64,000 nucleotides of DNA, from positions 124,001 to 188,000 of the forward strand of contig JAXLYP010000016.1 of NCBI GenBank assembly GCA_046351395.1. The letters run 5' to 3'. This DNA comes from CAYYKK01 sp046351395 (lineage in GTDB: Bacteria; Myxococcota_A; Polyangia; Polyangiales; Polyangiaceae). Positions 61,767 through 64,000 of the stretch are shown in pieces. The position numbers were made by a program, and so were the translations under genes. The notes under the pieces are model-generated. The model made no database searches and was not told the origin of the DNA. It worked only from the letters and a program-made list of their open reading frames with translations. Within the stretch, counting starts at the first letter, position 1. Each line of letters opens with the position of its first letter.

Positions 61767-64000
61767 ATGCCGACGCTGCCCGAACGAATGCAAGCCTTCT
61801 ACGAGCGCCTCAACGTGGAGAAGGAGAAGGCGCTCGACGAGCTACCGGAGCTCTACACGGACGACATCCAATTCGTGAGCCCCATCGAGGAGCGCGACGG
61901 CATCCACGCGTACCGGGACTCGTGGGCCAAGGCGTTCCAGACCTACAAGGCGTTCACGTTCACCGACTTCAAGCGCATCGGGGACGAGCAGGCGTTCGCG
62001 CTCTTCTACACGATGACGATCGACATCGGTGTCGGTAACCCGATGCCGACGCCGACCGCGACGCTGTTCATCGTGCGCGACGGGAAGGTCTACTACCAAT
62101 ACGACTACTGGGACACCGTCGGCGGGCTCGCGCAGATCTACCCCCCGCTCAAGACGGCCTACGACTGGGCGGTCGCCGTGTTCCTCGGCGGCGGAAAGCC
62201 TGTCGAGCGTGACCCGGGGATCCACGTCCCGGTGCGCGGCAAGGACGGCTGCTACCACCCCACGAGCGAGGACGAGATCGCGTCGCTCGTCCGGCTGTCC
62301 CGCGACATGGGCGGGAAGGCACGCGTCGTCGGCACGGGGCACTCGGTGTGGGAGGCGATCATCCCCGAGAATTTCGACCCCGACGCGGCGACGAACGAGC
62401 GCCTCATCGTGCTCGACAAGTACAAGCGCATCCTCGGGTTCAAAGACGACCCGGACAACCCGGACTGCGTGCTCGTCGAGGTCGAGGCGGGCTGCCACCT
62501 CGGGGAGTCGCCGCGCCATCCCGTCGCGAACGTCCTCTCGCCGACCGCGTCGAAAGATCCGCGCACGCCGAACATCACGTACGAATCGAGCTGGGAGGAG
62601 AGCATCAACTTCGCGCTGCAACAGCGCGGCTACGCGCTCCCCGACCTCGGCGGGATCACGCACCAATCCCTCGGTGGATTCCTCTCCACCGGCTCGGCGG
62701 GTGGCACGTGCAAATGGTCGTTCCTCGAGAGCGTCGTCGCGATCCGTGTGATCGACGGCAACGCGCGCGCCCACGTGCTCACCGCGAAGGGCCCGAACGC
62801 GGACTGGTTCGCCTCGACGGGGGCGGGACTCGGCCTGCTCGGCGTGATCTCGACGGTGACCCTCCGCGCCGTGAAGACGTACAACATCGTCGGCAAGGAG
62901 ACGATCAGCACCACGAAGGGCGCGCCGGACGTCGACTTCTACGGAGATGGGGACGCGCAGCGACCGTCGCTCGCGAAGTTCTTGAAGGAGACGGACTACT
63001 CACGGCTGATGTGGTGGCCGCAGCGCGGCTTCGATCGGCTCGTCGTCTGGCAGGCCCAGCGCGTCGCGCCCACGCCCGATTTCGAGCCCAAGCCGTACGA
63101 AGAGGTGGGGCAGTTCTCGGTGCTGAAGCAGACCGCCGCGTCCCTCCTTTATACGATCCTCGGAAACCTCGACAACCCGGACTCCTTCGGAGACCAGGTC
63201 AAGCGGCTCGAGCTCGCGGGGAAGGATCTCGGCGCGGGCGCGCGCGCGCTCGTCGAATCGATCCGGAGCGCGCCGCCGCCGGACCCGGCGTACCCCATCG
63301 TCCCGCAGGAGGAGCACCCGTGGCTCTCGGAGCTCGTCGAGACGGTCTTCGGGGACCGTCACCCCGCCATCACGCTCGGCTCGGTGTGGACGAAGGTCGC
63401 GGAGACGATCGCGCACCTGCTCGACACGCTCGTCGCGGGCGCGCTCTCGAGCGTCCTCTTCGTGCCGCTCGCGAAGCTCCTCAAGTGGGCCGCGCCCCAC
63501 ATCATCGACAAGATCCTGTCGCCGTTCGTCGCCCTCGGGGACGGGGGCGGCCCGGCGCTCCAGCAGTTCCAGGACCTCTGGTACCTCGGGCTGCCGATGG
63601 ACAACCAGATGGACGACGTCCTGATGCCGACGTACTTCACCGAGATCTGGATCCCGTTCACCGAGGCGGGCGGCGAAGTGAAGAAGGCGATCACCGCGCT
63701 CCGCACGCTCTTCGACGCGGACGGGACGGCGGAGGGTTGCTACGCCGCGACGGGGCCGTTCAGCTTCGAGCTCTACGCGACGAAGGCCGGCAAGCAGTTC
63801 TTCCTCGACCCGGCTTGGGGCGACAAGGACGTGTTCCGCGTGGACGTGTTCTGGTTCGGGTACAACGGCGGGGACCCCGTGAAGGACTTCTACCCCCAGT
63901 TCTGGAAGGCGCTCGAAGGCCTCGAGTACCGGCTCCACTGGGGGAAGTTCCTGCCGAACCCGGATCAGATCCCGCCCAGCACGCTGACCTCGCGCTTCGA
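61767..64000 (+). CDS. NTF2-like domain fused to an FAD-linked oxidase (runs off the window)
   Basis: At least 744 residues, open at the window end. Residues 1-135 are a SnoaL/NTF2-like fold (VEKEKALDELPELY, FVSPIEERDGIHAYRDSW). Residues 150-350 are a PCMH-type FAD-binding domain, with VGTGHS (188-193) as the usual histidine-bearing loop and LGGITHQSLGGFLSTG (294-309) as the flavin-binding loop, the plan of aldonolactone and related oxidases. Residues 350-744 are a long C-terminal part not recognised but continuous with the oxidase substrate domain. An AGGAGG lies ten bases before the ATG; a GTG at 61608 in the same frame would add 53 residues with a twin-arginine-like signal, so it may be exported through Tat. 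Confidence 0.8.
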   Translation, partial: MPTLPERMQAFYERLNVEKEKALDELPELYTDDIQFVSPIEERDGIHAYRDSWAKAFQTYKAFTFTDFKRIGDEQAFALFYTMTIDIGVGNPMPTPTATLFIVRDGKVYYQYDYWDTVGGLAQIYPPLKTAYDWAVAVFLGGGKPVERDPGIHVPVRGKDGCYHPTSEDEIASLVRLSRDMGGKARVVGTGHSVWEAIIPENFDPDAATNERLIVLDKYKRILGFKDDPDNPDCVLVEVEAGCHLGESPRHPVANVLSPTASKDPRTPNITYESSWEESINFALQQRGYALPDLGGITHQSLGGFLSTGSAGGTCKWSFLESVVAIRVIDGNARAHVLTAKGPNADWFASTGAGLGLLGVISTVTLRAVKTYNIVGKETISTTKGAPDVDFYGDGDAQRPSLAKFLKETDYSRLMWWPQRGFDRLVVWQAQRVAPTPDFEPKPYEEVGQFSVLKQTAASLLYTILGNLDNPDSFGDQVKRLELAGKDLGAGARALVESIRSAPPPDPAYPIVPQEEHPWLSELVETVFGDRHPAITLGSVWTKVAETIAHLLDTLVAGALSSVLFVPLAKLLKWAAPHIIDKILSPFVALGDGGGPALQQFQDLWYLGLPMDNQMDDVLMPTYFTEIWIPFTEAGGEVKKAITALRTLFDADGTAEGCYAATGPFSFELYATKAGKQFFLDPAWGDKDVFRVDVFWFGYNGGDPVKDFYPQFWKALEGLEYRLHWGKFLPNPDQIPPSTLTSRF

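Overview
The window is 64 kb of uniformly GC-rich chromosome (roughly 70% by eye) with the look of a myxobacterium (phylum Myxococcota, probably Polyangiales). Signs of this are a MYXO-CTERM-like sorting tail, many lipoproteins with Gly/Ser/Thr-rich linkers or Cys-rich repeats, a DUF4388 protein, a Roadblock protein, a kinase-like protein with a very long TPR tail, and Lys/Ala/Pro-rich tails on otherwise ordinary proteins. I see no phage, insertion sequence, CRISPR array, rRNA or tRNA. The genes are a core-genome mixture of housekeeping enzymes and lineage-specific exported proteins.

Layout. 1-5.5 kb: end of an unknown gene, a small TPR-like protein, a methyltransferase, then rimO, carA and a glycerophosphodiester phosphodiesterase on the minus strand. 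5.6-11 kb: a 1391-residue exported protein that is probably two genes joined by a one-base change in an A8 run, and another lipoprotein. 11-16.5 kb: a minus-strand run of a Rel-like protein, DUF507, nucleotide-sugar epimerase, yicC, gmk and a PfkB kinase. 16.5-20 kb: a tiny membrane protein, a cytochrome c lipoprotein, an OmpA-type lipoprotein and a large lipoprotein. 20-27.5 kb: dnaE, a MoxR ATPase, a DUF4388 protein and a BamD-like lipoprotein coupled to a small gene. 27.5-33.5 kb: an aconitase-fold protein without catalytic residues, a Roadblock protein, aroQ, accB, accC and a lipoprotein. 33.5-44 kb: a nitroreductase, a 1281-residue Nfn-like flavoprotein fusion, a degenerate Fic protein, nth, a C1q-like protein and a CASTOR/POLLUX-type channel. 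44-51 kb: a pseudokinase-TPR giant, a small unknown protein and a Cys-rich lipoprotein. 51-55 kb: a three-gene ABC exporter. 55-64 kb: a GlsB/YeaQ membrane protein, a PilZ protein, a discoidin-like lipoprotein gene broken by an amber codon, an overlapping operon (ketopantoate-reductase-like, exported hydrolase, PLP enzyme), an unknown protein, and an NTF2-like/FAD-oxidase fusion that runs off the end.

How genes work together. accB-accC supply the biotin carrier and carboxylase of acetyl-CoA carboxylase. The HlyD, ATPase and permease genes form one efflux unit. The 56.5-60.7 kb genes overlap by 4 bases each and are surely co-translated. gmk and yicC are a common pair and here share a transcript with a sugar kinase. 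Several proteins keep an enzyme fold but lose catalytic residues (aconitase-like, Fic-like, kinase-like). That recurrence is the most notable theme, with the Rel-like protein, the Nfn-like fusion and the A8 junction as other leads.
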